From: Bacteroidota bacterium
Lineage (GTDB): Bacteria; Bacteroidota; Bacteroidia; Flavobacteriales_D; Sanyastnellaceae
Assembly: GCA_027619225.1 (NCBI GenBank)
Contig: JAQCFW010000017.1
Coordinates: 1 to 40,794, forward strand
Direction: 5' to 3'
Length of the DNA: 40,794 nucleotides
The notes under the pieces were generated by a model. That model was not told the DNA's origin, searched no databases, and saw nothing but the letters and a program-made list of their open reading frames with translations. Shown in pieces: positions 23,403 through 32,538 of the stretch. How positions within the stretch are numbered: position 1 is the first letter of the stretch; the number at the start of each line of letters is the position of its first letter. The position numbers and the translations under genes are program-made.

Positions 23403-23490
23403 CCTTTCCACGATGTGATGCTGACAAACGTTGTGAAATTCTTAAATATTTTACTCAGTTGTGTGCATCTTGCAGTCTCTAGCGATACCC

Positions 23491-25950
23491 ATGCCTAAAA
23501 ACACCTCAACTAAAAAGAACCCCCGAACTGCCCATTGGAAAGTTCTGTTTTTCCTTGCGGGAATAAGCCCTCTTTTAGGAATATTAGCTCTGGTAGCTAT
23601 TGCTCGACTCGGCGACCTGCCAGACACGGAGGCACTCACAAACCCTCGAACAGATCTTGCAACAAAGGTTTATACCATGGACGGGAAGGTCTTAGGAAGC
23701 TATTATAACGAGAATAGATCAGACGCACGGTTCGAGGATTTACCTCAGCACCTTATAGATGCGTTAATTTCCACAGAGGATGTAAGGTTTTTCAGTCATG
23801 ATGGAGTTGATTTTTTCGGTTTGGGTAGAGCGATCGCCTTTTTAGGCAAAAGGGGTGGGGGTTCAACGATAACTCAACAATTGGCAAAGTTGCTTTTTAC
23901 AGAAGAGTATGAATCGACAAGCTTTTTAGAGCGGGCGGTTTTACAAAAACCCAAAGAGTGGATCATTGCGTCACGGCTAGAGAGCCATTACACGAAGGGT
24001 GAGATTATGGCGATGTATCTCAATAGATACGACTTTCTAAATCAAGCCGTGGGGATCAGGTCTGCTTCGACGATTTATTTTGACAAAGAGGTTGAGGAAT
24101 TAAATGTGGAAGAATGCGCGATGTTAGTGGGAATGTTGAAGAATAGCGCTCTATTTAATCCACTTCGCAGAATGGAGTTGGTGACAAACCGCAGGAATGT
24201 TGTTTTAAACCAAATGGGTAAATATGGGCTCCTATCCCCATCGATTCTCGATTCTATAAAAGCAAGGCCGATCACTTTAAATTACCAAAGAGTAAGCCAC
24301 GATGAAGGTGCTGCTCCATATTTTAGAGAGCGTTTGCGCGCAGAATTGAAGAGAGTTTTCTCGGAGAAAAACCCCAATGGTTCTTATGTTGTAAGTAAGG
24401 CCGATGGCTCTAAGTACAACATTTACAGAGACGGATTAAAGGTGCATACTACGATTGACAGTCGCATGCAACAGTATGCTGAAAACGCCGTTTCTACACA
24501 TTTAGGTGGAGAGCTCCAAGCAGCTTTTGACAGAGACTTGAAAAACCGCTCAAAACAAGATTACCCGTTTTTTGAGGGCATAGATCAAGAAGCAAAAAAG
24601 ACAATTATAGACATTGCAGTCCGTGATTCGGACAGGTATAAAAAAAGTCAAGGGAAGCTTTGTCCCGGTTGTAATAGACCCGCGTTTTACATCCGCGATC
24701 ACGCTTTCGAAGATGGGGCGAAAGGTTTCAAGTGTAAGCCAAATCACGGAGGATGCGGTAACACTTGGATGGGATTAAGTAAAAAGGATTTTAAAGCGGC
24801 TATGAAAAAGCCAGTAAAAATGAAGGTTTTCAGCCATTCTGGCCCACGAGACACATTGATGTCTCCCATGGATAGCATCATTCATCGCAAGAAAACGCTT
24901 CATGCCGCCCTACTTTCGATCGAACCCTCTTCAGGTCAAATCAAAGCGTGGGTTGGAGGCATTGACTATAAGTTTTTTCAATACGACAATGTAGACCAAA
25001 GCAGACGCCAGGTAGGCTCCACCTTCAAACCCTTCGTATACGCTACCGCCCTAAGAATGGGGATGAATTCCTGTGACGAATTGCCTAACCAAGTGACTTG
25101 TATAGACCTGCCTGAGGGGTATGACCCACCGATTTGGTGTCCACAAAACTCATCAGAAGATTATGGAGAAATAGTAACCTTAGAGTATGCCCTTGCGAAC
25201 TCAATGAACACCGTTACTGCAAAACTCATTAAAACGTTTGGTACCGATAGAGTGATAAAACTTGCGCACGCCTTAGGAATTAACAGCGATATTCCCAACG
25301 TGCCGTCTATAGCTCTCGGAGTAGCAGAACTACAGTTGAAAGAACTTGTTTCTGCTAATGCGGCTCTTGTAAATGGGGGGGTTTACGTTGAGCCCACCAT
25401 CTTAATAAGAGTAGAAGATAGATTTGGGAACACCATTTTTGAACCGAGCCCGGATATTAGACAAGGCCTGGATGAACTCACTGCTTACCGTGTAGTTCGC
25501 ATGATGAAAGGCGTAGTAGATGGGGCCTGGAATGAAGAACTCCAAAAAAGAATGGGAACAGGTGTTAGGCTCCGTTACGATTCCGACGCAAGAGATTATG
25601 ATGGAATCACAGCGCCTATGGCCGGGAAAACAGGAACGACCCAAAACAATACTGACGGGTGGTTTATGGGGCTTACACCAGAATTAGTAACGGGGGTTTG
25701 GGTAGGAGCGCAAGACCCCACAGTAAGATTTTCATCGACGCATTACGGTCAAGGTGCGAATACTGCCCTTCCTATTTATGGATTTTTTATGAAGGATACT
25801 TACGCAGATGAGAGCATCGGTCTTTCACAAGATGATTTTGCGAGGCCTGAGTCCTTGGGATCAGACACGTTAAATTGCAAAGACCAAGTCTCTATAAAAG
25901 GGCATACCTTCGATTCTGATGGATTCGATGATTCGGACCTGTTTAATTAA
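23491..25950 (+). CDS. Class A penicillin-binding protein (PBP1A type) with Cys4 insert
   Basis: An 819-residue bifunctional peptidoglycan synthase. It has a short cytoplasmic tail and one membrane helix (about 13-36). The glycosyltransferase domain has STEDVRFFSHDGVD (from 95) and GGGSTITQQLAK (about 123-134). The transpeptidase has S510-T-F-K513, S571-M-N573 and K713-T-G-T. Between the domains is an insert with C391-P-G-C394 and C415-x6-C422, the spacing of a zinc ribbon, which I do not expect in a standard PBP1A. The periplasmic location makes metal or disulfide both possible. The start at MPKNTSTKKN is chosen; a GTG at 23461 would add ten residues. Followed by the CoA-transferase genes. 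Confidence 0.92.
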   Translation: MPKNTSTKKNPRTAHWKVLFFLAGISPLLGILALVAIARLGDLPDTEALTNPRTDLATKVYTMDGKVLGSYYNENRSDARFEDLPQHLIDALISTEDVRFFSHDGVDFFGLGRAIAFLGKRGGGSTITQQLAKLLFTEEYESTSFLERAVLQKPKEWIIASRLESHYTKGEIMAMYLNRYDFLNQAVGIRSASTIYFDKEVEELNVEECAMLVGMLKNSALFNPLRRMELVTNRRNVVLNQMGKYGLLSPSILDSIKARPITLNYQRVSHDEGAAPYFRERLRAELKRVFSEKNPNGSYVVSKADGSKYNIYRDGLKVHTTIDSRMQQYAENAVSTHLGGELQAAFDRDLKNRSKQDYPFFEGIDQEAKKTIIDIAVRDSDRYKKSQGKLCPGCNRPAFYIRDHAFEDGAKGFKCKPNHGGCGNTWMGLSKKDFKAAMKKPVKMKVFSHSGPRDTLMSPMDSIIHRKKTLHAALLSIEPSSGQIKAWVGGIDYKFFQYDNVDQSRRQVGSTFKPFVYATALRMGMNSCDELPNQVTCIDLPEGYDPPIWCPQNSSEDYGEIVTLEYALANSMNTVTAKLIKTFGTDRVIKLAHALGINSDIPNVPSIALGVAELQLKELVSANAALVNGGVYVEPTILIRVEDRFGNTIFEPSPDIRQGLDELTAYRVVRMMKGVVDGAWNEELQKRMGTGVRLRYDSDARDYDGITAPMAGKTGTTQNNTDGWFMGLTPELVTGVWVGAQDPTVRFSSTHYGQGANTALPIYGFFMKDTYADESIGLSQDDFARPESLGSDTLNCKDQVSIKGHTFDSDGFDDSDLFN

Positions 25951-25960
25951 CCAGTGGAAT

Positions 25961-25968
25961 TAATTTAG
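25961..25968 (+). promoter_or_regulatory. -7-like element of scoA
   Basis: TAATTTAG, one mismatch from TAnnTTTG, ends 4 bases before the ATG at 25973. Confidence 0.4.
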
Positions 25969-25972
25969 AACA

Positions 25973-26686
25973 ATGTCAATTTCAAAATTAGTAAGCGGCG
26001 TAGAAGAGGCCTGCAGCGGTGTAGAAGATGGAATGACCTTGATGTTAGGCGGTTTCGGATTGTGTGGTATCCCGGAGAACTGTATTGAGCAGTTGGTTAA
26101 ACTTGAGGTTAAAGATGTGACATGCATTTCGAACAATGCGGGCGTCGATGGCTTCGGATTGGGAAAGCTGCTTAGTGGCCATCAGATTCGAAAAATGATA
26201 TCTTCGTATGTCGGAGAGAACGATGAGTTTGAACGCCAAATGCTTTCCGGCGAACTCGAAGTAGACCTTATCCCTCAAGGCTCACTTGCCGAGAGATGTC
26301 GTGCAGGTGGTGCAGGCATCCCAGCTTTTTACACTCCAGCTGGATATGGGACGGAAGTAGCGGAAGGGAAGGAGGTGAGAGAGTTTGACGGCAAGCCACA
26401 CATCCTAGAATCGGCCTTAACAGCAGATTTTGCCTTTGTAAAGGCGTGGAAAGGTGATGCCGCTGGGAATCTAATTTTCAAAGCGACCGCACGCAACTTC
26501 AACCCCATGATGGCAATGGCCGGAAAAATCACGATCGCAGAAGTAGAAGAACTCGTCCCACTGGGAGAGCTCGACCCGAATGAAATCCATACCCCAGGCA
26601 TCTTCGTCCAACGCATATTCCAAGGCAAGTCCTTCGAAAAGCGCATAGAGCAAAGAACCGTTCGTCCATTTAACTCGCCTTCTTAA
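25973..26686 (+). CDS. scoA: 3-oxoacid CoA-transferase subunit A
   Basis: A 237-residue subunit that pairs with the next gene to form succinyl-CoA:3-ketoacid CoA-transferase, moving CoA between succinyl-CoA and acetoacetate in ketone-body and branched amino-acid breakdown. The family signature is [14 protein letters not shown] near residue 27, followed by [15 protein letters not shown] and [20 protein letters not shown]. Length is normal. It has its own promoter-like box, and ten bases separate it from scoB. Confidence 0.94.
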   Translation: MSISKLVSGVEEACSGVEDGMTLMLGGFGLCGIPENCIEQLVKLEVKDVTCISNNAGVDGFGLGKLLSGHQIRKMISSYVGENDEFERQMLSGELEVDLIPQGSLAERCRAGGAGIPAFYTPAGYGTEVAEGKEVREFDGKPHILESALTADFAFVKAWKGDAAGNLIFKATARNFNPMMAMAGKITIAEVEELVPLGELDPNEIHTPGIFVQRIFQGKSFEKRIEQRTVRPFNSPS

Positions 26687-26696
26687 ATAGTACACC

Positions 26697-27350
26697 ATGC
26701 TAGATAAAAACGGGATTGCAAGAAGAATTGCGCAGGAAGTAAGAGATGGATGGTACGTGAACCTCGGCATAGGAATTCCAACCCTTGTTGCCAACCATAT
26801 CCAAGAGGGTATGGAAGTAGAGTTCCAGTCAGAAAATGGAATTCTCGGCATGGGCCCATTCCCTATAGAGGGCTCAGAGGATGCTGATCTTATTAACGCG
26901 GGCAAGCAAACGATTACTGCGATGCCCGGAGCAGTTTATTTTGACTCGGCAACATCTTTCGCGATGATCAGAGGTCGCCACGTTCAGCTCACCGTTTTAG
27001 GAGCAATGGAAGTTAGTGCCAATGGTGATATAGCCAATTGGAAGATTCCCGGCAAGATGGTAAAAGGCATGGGTGGAGCGATGGATCTGGTAGCGAGTGC
27101 AGACAATATCGTTGTTGCAATGATGCACACAAATCGAGCTGGAGAATCTAAACTTCTGCCCACATGCTCCCTTCCATTAACGGGCGTGGGTTGCGTGAAG
27201 CGTGTGGTTACAAACCTTGCCGTTCTAGACATCAAAGACGGGGCGTTTCACCTTGTCGAAAGAGCGCCAGGAGTTTCCGTTCAGGAGATTATAGATGCCA
27301 CCGCAGGAGAGCTTGTCGTCCCTTCGGATGTCCCGGAAATGACGCTTTAG
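26697..27350 (+). CDS. scoB: 3-oxoacid CoA-transferase subunit B
   Basis: A 217-residue catalytic subunit. The nucleophilic glutamate that forms the CoA thioester is E46 in FQSENGILGMGP, and VNLGIGIPTLVANHI precedes it. The C-terminal SLPLTGVGCVKRVVTNLAV is also diagnostic. Length is normal. It is cotranscribed with scoA. The next gene, folB, runs towards it; the 33-base gap has a weak hairpin but no clear terminator. Confidence 0.95.
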   Translation: MLDKNGIARRIAQEVRDGWYVNLGIGIPTLVANHIQEGMEVEFQSENGILGMGPFPIEGSEDADLINAGKQTITAMPGAVYFDSATSFAMIRGRHVQLTVLGAMEVSANGDIANWKIPGKMVKGMGGAMDLVASADNIVVAMMHTNRAGESKLLPTCSLPLTGVGCVKRVVTNLAVLDIKDGAFHLVERAPGVSVQEIIDATAGELVVPSDVPEMTL

Positions 27351-27383
27351 ACCTACTCTTAAGAAAGAGTACAAAAAACTAGG

Positions 27384-27737
27384 TTAGCCATACATCACTA
27401 CAGCAACAGACTCACAGTCCCCTTCTATGGGCGGAGAAAGTTTTGTGAGTTTGAGTTCAATTGATTTTACCAATTTAAGCTCACGACGGAGTGATTTAAC
27501 GATGCGTCTTCCTACGTGTTCGATGAGCTTAGACGGAATAGCCATTTCACGCTCAGCAATTTGTTGGACCGCACAGTAATCTACCGTGTCCTCAAGTTTA
27601 TCAGATTCTCCACTCGCCCCCATATCGACCCCGAGTTTTATATCTATGCGGTACTCTCCCCCTATGGTAGTTTCTTCAGCCATACATCCATGATAGCTAT
27701 GAAACCTCAACCCGTTTACCTCTATAATCTCTTCCAT
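27384..27737 (-). CDS. folB: Dihydroneopterin aldolase
   Basis: A 117-residue enzyme that cleaves 7,8-dihydroneopterin to 6-hydroxymethyl-7,8-dihydropterin in folate synthesis. The opening IEVNGLRFHSYHGCMAEE contains the usual substrate-binding YHG, followed by DTVDYCAVQQIAERE and the late motif IELKLTKLSPPI with the catalytic-lysine position. Length is normal for a homo-octameric enzyme. It lies five bases after gltX on the same strand, and its start falls in the second copy of a 14-bp repeat. Confidence 0.93.
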   Translation of the reverse strand: MEEIIEVNGLRFHSYHGCMAEETTIGGEYRIDIKLGVDMGASGESDKLEDTVDYCAVQQIAEREMAIPSKLIEHVGRRIVKSLRRELKLVKSIELKLTKLSPPIEGDCESVAVVMYG

Positions 27738-27781
27738 AATTTCTATTCCTCTAACAATATATTCTCTATAATTTCTATTCC
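27736..27781. repeat. Duplicated 14-mer at the gltX-folB junction
   Basis: ATAATTTCTATTCC occurs at 27736-27749 and again at 27768-27781, a 32-base period. On the minus strand the first-read copy codes for part of the gltX C-terminus, and the second provides the gltX stop and all but the final G of the folB start region. Confidence 0.65.
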
Positions 27782-29287
27782 GTCATCGAGTCTTTCAAGG
27801 GTTTTTTCCAAACCCAGAAACGCTGCAAACTCAAACATGGACGGCCCGCCACCAGATCCAGTTAAAGCCAACCTAAAGGGAAGTAAAACCTGTCCGAAGC
27901 CCAGCGACTCTTTTTCCAAATGCGATTTAAAATTTGCCTCAATCTCATCTGCCTTAAACGGGTCTACCTGAGAGAGCATTGACTTTAAATCGCTCATGTA
28001 TCCCGCGGTCTCTGGCTTCCATTTTTTGCGAACCATCTTTCCGTCAAAATCTTCTTTTAAAGGAGCGCCGAAAAGCCACTTTGCATCTAACACTTCATGC
28101 AGAAAGGACACCCTTTCGAGCATTAGCCTCAGCACAACTTCCGCGTCCATTTCATTTAAGACTATGCCTTTTAAGCTTGCCATTTCCGTCAATGCAGGAA
28201 CGAGTTCAGCCGGCTGCTTAGCACGCAAGTACTGCTCATTAAACCAACGTGCTTTATCTGGACTGAAACGCGCACCGGACTTCACTACCTTGTCTAATGA
28301 GAAAATTTTAGCGGCCTCTTTTATGGTGAACAACTCCCTTTCATCTCCAGGATTCCAACCCAACATAAGCAACATATTTATAAAAGCTTCAGGCTCGTAA
28401 CCTCTTTCACGGTATCCGCTTGCGATGTTTCCAGTTTTAGGGTCTTTCCACTCAATTGGAAAAACGGGGAAGCCTCCTGCGTCGCCATCTCTTTTGCTGA
28501 GTTTCCCGTTTCCAGTGGGCTTGAGGATTAGGGAAAGGTGGGCAAATTTAGGAGCGTCCCAACCAAAAGCTCTGTATAACATGATATGTAAGGGAGCACT
28601 TGGTAGCCACTCCTCTCCTCTTATGACGTGTGAGATTTCCATTCTGTAATCGTCAACTACGTTTGCGAGGTGATATGTTGGAAGGCCGTCTGCCTTTACA
28701 AGTACTTTGTCGTCGACAACGGCGCTTGAGATCGTTATTTCTCCTCTTATCTCATCAGTGAAAGTGATGTCTTCAGCATTGTCTGGTGTTTTAAAACGAA
28801 TAATGTATGGGGTTTCTTGCTCTATAAGCGTCTCAACCTCTTCTTCACTCATTGATAAACTATTCTGCAAATCTCCTCGAGTAGATGCATCATATTGAAA
28901 AACGTTTTTCTCTGATTCCGCTTTCTTCCTGAGGGCGTCAAGCTCTTCGGGCGTATCAAAAGCCATGTACGCATGCCCCGAAATGAGAAGCAACTCCACC
29001 GCCTCACGGTAGAAGGCATTTCTTTCGCTTTGTCTGTACGGCTTAAACTCTCCCCCTTCGACAACCCCCTCATCAACCTCAATTCCACACCAATTTAGCG
29101 CTTCACGAACGTAGTCCTCAGCACCTTCAACATATCGAGTTTGGTCTGTGTCCTCTATGCGTAACAAGAACTTGCCGCCATGGGCGCGAGCAAACAAGTA
29201 GTTATAAAGGGCTGTCCTAACCCCGCCCATGTGGAGGGGCCCTGTGGGACTTGGGGCGAATCTTACACGAACGTTGCTTGTGGTCAT
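27743..29287 (-). CDS. gltX: Glutamate--tRNA ligase
   Basis: A 514-residue class I synthetase that charges tRNA-Glu. The HIGH-type motif is PSPTGPLHMGGVRTALYNYL near residue 12 and the KMSKS-type motif is KLSKRDGDAGG near 265. The substrate-binding segment RIEDTDQTRYVEGAEDYV is intact, and an anticodon-binding helical domain completes the C-terminal third. Length is normal. It leads the gltX-folB pair; a TACCTTCG box sits 22 bases upstream of the ATG, one of the few genes here with an ordinary short leader. Confidence 0.96.
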   Translation of the reverse strand: MTTSNVRVRFAPSPTGPLHMGGVRTALYNYLFARAHGGKFLLRIEDTDQTRYVEGAEDYVREALNWCGIEVDEGVVEGGEFKPYRQSERNAFYREAVELLLISGHAYMAFDTPEELDALRKKAESEKNVFQYDASTRGDLQNSLSMSEEEVETLIEQETPYIIRFKTPDNAEDITFTDEIRGEITISSAVVDDKVLVKADGLPTYHLANVVDDYRMEISHVIRGEEWLPSAPLHIMLYRAFGWDAPKFAHLSLILKPTGNGKLSKRDGDAGGFPVFPIEWKDPKTGNIASGYRERGYEPEAFINMLLMLGWNPGDERELFTIKEAAKIFSLDKVVKSGARFSPDKARWFNEQYLRAKQPAELVPALTEMASLKGIVLNEMDAEVVLRLMLERVSFLHEVLDAKWLFGAPLKEDFDGKMVRKKWKPETAGYMSDLKSMLSQVDPFKADEIEANFKSHLEKESLGFGQVLLPFRLALTGSGGGPSMFEFAAFLGLEKTLERLDDGIEIIENILLEE

Positions 29288-29309
29288 AATGTGCTTTTAT
29301 AGCTGAATG

Positions 29310-29317
29310 CGAAGGTA
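29310..29317 (-). promoter_or_regulatory. -7-like element of gltX
   Basis: TACCTTCG on the minus strand, one mismatch from TAnnTTTG, 22 bases before the ATG. Confidence 0.35.
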
Positions 29318-29424
29318 ATACTGCTTTTTCGAAACAACTATAAAGTATTGACCTACATCTACAAATTGAGTGAAAAAGAGTGGAGGAATAATCGCAAATT
29401 TGATAAAAATAAAATATATTTATC

Positions 29425-29772
29425 ATGAACGCATTGCGTAACAAAGTCCAATTAATTGGCAGATTAGGGCAAGACCCTAAGATCATCACCTTCGACGAAG
29501 GCAAGTCTAAAGTCAACTTTTCAGTGGCTACAAATGAATCCTACCGCGACAACGAAGGCGATAAAGTTGAGAGAACTCAATGGCACGAAATAGTTGCCTG
29601 GGGACCCCTGAGCGATATTATGGGTCAGTACTTGAAAAAGGGATCCGAAGTAGCGATAGAAGGCAGACTGCATTACAGAACCTACGACGATAAAGAAGGA
29701 AACACTCGTTATGTAACAGAGATAGTCGCAAAGGATCTTCTAATGTTAGACAAAAAACCTGCTGAAGTGTGA
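29425..29772 (+). CDS. ssb: Single-stranded DNA-binding protein
   Basis: A 115-residue OB-fold protein starting MNALRNKVQLIGRLGQDPKI. Other hallmarks are RTQWHEIVAWGPLSDIMGQY, KKGSEVAIEGRLHYRTYDD and the final strand YVTEIVAKDLLML. It lacks the glycine-rich linker and the acidic DDLPF-like tip that most bacterial SSBs use to recruit partner enzymes; the protein ends DKKPAEV. It may be a short paralogue rather than the main replication SSB. It is monocistronic, with a terminator directly after it. Confidence 0.93.
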   Translation: MNALRNKVQLIGRLGQDPKIITFDEGKSKVNFSVATNESYRDNEGDKVERTQWHEIVAWGPLSDIMGQYLKKGSEVAIEGRLHYRTYDDKEGNTRYVTEIVAKDLLMLDKKPAEV

Positions 29773-29779
29773 TGATATA

Positions 29780-29809
29780 GGGGAGCTGTAACAGGCGGCT
29801 CCCCTTTTT
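29780..29809 (+). terminator. Rho-independent terminator after ssb
   Basis: GGGGAGC (29780-29786) pairs with GCTCCCC (29798-29804), followed by five Ts. It begins seven bases after the ssb stop codon. Confidence 0.85.
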
Positions 29810-29922
29810 AAATCCGCTTGCTAAGCTGATTTCCTATCTCGTATATGCGAGTATTTTTTCAGGTTATTGACGGACTGATTATCACGATTCAGAACCGAAA
29901 AAAACAATTTTATTCTTAGATT

Positions 29923-30669
29923 TTATTTCTTAAATAGTTTTCTATACAACATCGTTACAGGGTCAAAATATCTATCCACTACTCTTTCTTTTAGTGGGAT
30001 AATCCCATCATCTGTAATTTGAATATCTTCAGGACATACTTCCGTGCAACATCGTGTAATATTACACATCCCCGAACCATGATCTTCCTTTATTGCAGGT
30101 ATTCTATCTGCATCATCCATAGGGTGCATTTCTAAACTAGCAAGTCGAATCATAAATCGTGGGCCAACAAATTTTTCCTTTGCATCCTGATCTCTAATTA
30201 CATGGCAAACATTCTGGCACAAATAACATTCAATACATTTTCTGAAATGCTGTGTTCTTTCCACGTCGACCTGTTGCATTACCAAGCCTTTTTCTGTATT
30301 GTTTTTATTTTGAGCTGGGGAAAATGGCTTGATTTTTAGGTTTTGTTTGTAATTCCAACTTACATCTGTTACTGTATCTTTTATAATTGGAAATGCTTTT
30401 AAAGGAGTAATCATAATAGTCTCGTCAGGGCTATATTCATTCATCCTTGTCATGCAAGCCAATTTGGGTCTCCCATTAATTTCCACACTACAAGAGCCGC
30501 ACTTGCCAGCTTTACAATTCCATCTGCAAGCCATATCGTTGGCATCATCTGCTTGAATTCGATGCATTGCGTCTAGCACTACCATCCCTTCAGTTACATC
30601 ACAATTGTAATCAACCAACTCACCTTTTGTATTGTCTCCTCTGTATATTTTGAATTTACGATTTCCCAT
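29923..30669 (-). CDS. sdhB: Succinate dehydrogenase iron-sulfur subunit (Sdh1-like)
   Basis: A 248-residue electron-transfer subunit linking the flavoprotein to menaquinone. Cysteine ligands for all three clusters are visible: CRWNCKAGKCGSC plus a later Cys for [2Fe-2S], CIECYLCQNVCH and CNITRCCTEVCPE for the others. Whole stretches (WNCKAGKCGSCS, ACMTRMNEYS, FRKCIECYLCQNVCHVIRD) look like the actinobacterial Sdh1 SdhB as I remember it, more than the usual Bacteroidota protein. It ends the C-A-B operon, two bases after sdhA. Base composition is AT-richer than most neighbours. Confidence 0.93.
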   Translation of the reverse strand: MGNRKFKIYRGDNTKGELVDYNCDVTEGMVVLDAMHRIQADDANDMACRWNCKAGKCGSCSVEINGRPKLACMTRMNEYSPDETIMITPLKAFPIIKDTVTDVSWNYKQNLKIKPFSPAQNKNNTEKGLVMQQVDVERTQHFRKCIECYLCQNVCHVIRDQDAKEKFVGPRFMIRLASLEMHPMDDADRIPAIKEDHGSGMCNITRCCTEVCPEDIQITDDGIIPLKERVVDRYFDPVTMLYRKLFKK

Positions 30670-30671
30670 AA

Positions 30672-32528
30672 TTATAGTTGTGATTTTCTTTCTTCAGCAA
30701 CCTCCGCTTCCAAATCTTCCAATGTTGCATTGGCTATTCTAAAAAGTTCCGCATTGGGTTCTTTCCGCTTTTCTTTAATCACTTGCATATTTCCGTCTTC
30801 CCCTTTTTTGGTAATGATATTATATTGACACCACTCCTCACTTTCTGTAGGGAAATCATCCCTTGTATGAGCCCCTCTACTTTCTTCCCTCATATATGCT
30901 GCCCTAGCAACCGCCTCAGAAGTAATCAATAAATTTCTCATGGCAAGCGCTTCATGCCATCCAGGATTAAACTGAGAAGAGCCATTCGCTTTTACATTTT
31001 TATTTTTTTCTTTTAAGTTTTCAATGTTTTGAATTCCTTTTTGTAATTCTGTATCCGTTCGGATAATGCCTACATTGTTTTGCATATTGTTTTGCAATTC
31101 CTCATGTAAAAGATATGGGTTTTCCCCTTCGTCTCTATTTAGAATACTTGTTGCGTTTCTGATAATTTTTTTAGCATCCTCTTCATTAAATTTTGGAACA
31201 GCCCCTAATTGTTTGGCGTAATTTGAAGCTCCCACTCCGGCTAAATCCCCAAAGACCAATAAGTCAGATAAGGAATTTCCTCCCAATCGGTTGGCACCAT
31301 GCATTCCTGCCGCACATTCCCCACAAGCAAAAAGCCCATCAACAGTGGACATAGTAGTGTCCGCCTCTACTCGAATTCCCCCCATAAAATAATGACATGT
31401 TGGGCCAACTTCCATTGGTTCTTTAGTAATATCTAATTCAGCAAGCACTTTAAATTGGTGATACATCGAGGGTAATTTCTTTTTAATATCCTCTGCGCTT
31501 CTTTGAGTCGCAATATCTAAATAAGCTCCTCCGTGTATGGATCCTCTTCCTGCTTTTACCTCTGCATTAATAGCTCTTGCAACGACATCTCTTGTAAGCA
31601 ATTCTGGCGGTCTTCTTGCATCTTTATCTCCCGCTAACCATCTGGCAGCTTCTTCTTCAGTATCGGCAGTCTCGTTTTTAAATTTCTCTGGGATATAGTC
31701 AAACATAAATCGTGTTCCTTCACTATTTTTCAGAATTCCACCCTCTCCTCTAACCCCTTCTGTTACTAATATCCCCCTAACTGATGGTGGCCAAACCATT
31801 CCGGTTGGATGAAATTGATTGAATTCTAAATCCATTAATTCAGCCCCAGCTTCATAAGCCATAGCGTATCCGTCTCCGGTATATTCCCAACTATTTGAAG
31901 TAATTTCCCAAGCTTTTCCTCCCCCTCCAGTTGCAAGAATTAAAGATTTTGTTTTGAAGATGATAAATTCTCCGGTATCTCTATACATGCACACAACACC
32001 AGCAATTTTCCCATTTTCATCTTTCAAAATATCCAAAGCGGTACATTCCATATGAATATCAATCCCTTGGTGTATTCCATAATCCTGGAGAGTTCTGATC
32101 ATTTCTAGTCCCGTTCTGTCTCCAACATGAGCAAGTCTTGGATATCTATGTCCCCCAAAATTTCTTTGGTTGATAAGCCCTTCTTTTGTTCTATCAAAAA
32201 CAGCCCCCCTTTGTTCTAATTCTATTACTCTATCGGCAGCATGTCTAGCGTGTAATTCGGCCATACGCCAAACATTCAACATTTTCCCTCCACGCACTGT
32301 ATCTCGAAAATGTATTTTCCAATGATCTCGTTTATCCACATTGCCAAGTGATGCAGCCATACCTCCCTCAGCCATTACTGTATGTGCTTTACCTAATAAA
32401 GATTTGCACACTAACCCAACTTTTTTGGATTCTTTGGTAGCTGTTATTGCAGCACATAAGCCAGCTCCTCCTGCTCCTATTACAAGAACATCAAATTCTA
32501 TCTGTCTTATTTCAGAAATATCTAACAT
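30672..32528 (-). CDS. sdhA: Succinate dehydrogenase flavoprotein subunit (Sdh1-like)
   Basis: A 618-residue catalytic subunit oxidising succinate to fumarate. The FAD dinucleotide fold VIGAGGAGLCAAITA opens it; the covalent-FAD histidine is in GKAHTVMAEGG. Active-site segments FNQFHPTGMVWPP, RDVVARAINAEVKAGRG, GPTCHYFMGG and NRLGGNSLSDLLVFG are present. Usual Bacteroidota SdhA proteins are longer (about 660 residues) and start differently; this one, with RMAELHARHA and SNSWEYTGDGYAMAYE, resembles the actinobacterial Sdh1 class. It sits between sdhC and sdhB with gaps of 10 and 2 bases. Confidence 0.94.
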   Translation of the reverse strand: MLDISEIRQIEFDVLVIGAGGAGLCAAITATKESKKVGLVCKSLLGKAHTVMAEGGMAASLGNVDKRDHWKIHFRDTVRGGKMLNVWRMAELHARHAADRVIELEQRGAVFDRTKEGLINQRNFGGHRYPRLAHVGDRTGLEMIRTLQDYGIHQGIDIHMECTALDILKDENGKIAGVVCMYRDTGEFIIFKTKSLILATGGGGKAWEITSNSWEYTGDGYAMAYEAGAELMDLEFNQFHPTGMVWPPSVRGILVTEGVRGEGGILKNSEGTRFMFDYIPEKFKNETADTEEEAARWLAGDKDARRPPELLTRDVVARAINAEVKAGRGSIHGGAYLDIATQRSAEDIKKKLPSMYHQFKVLAELDITKEPMEVGPTCHYFMGGIRVEADTTMSTVDGLFACGECAAGMHGANRLGGNSLSDLLVFGDLAGVGASNYAKQLGAVPKFNEEDAKKIIRNATSILNRDEGENPYLLHEELQNNMQNNVGIIRTDTELQKGIQNIENLKEKNKNVKANGSSQFNPGWHEALAMRNLLITSEAVARAAYMREESRGAHTRDDFPTESEEWCQYNIITKKGEDGNMQVIKEKRKEPNAELFRIANATLEDLEAEVAEERKSQL

Positions 32529-32538
32529 AATTATTTTT

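Noticed and set aside
27354-27371. Hairpin TACTCTT-AAGA-AAGAGTA as a terminator between scoB and folB
   Set aside because: It is followed by As, not Ts, on the plus strand, and on the minus strand the Ts precede the stem; it is AT-rich and weak.
29838-29857. Second terminator CTCG-TATATG-CGAG with Ts after ssb
   Set aside because: The stem is only four base pairs; the ssb terminator just upstream is far stronger. Retained only as a possible backup.
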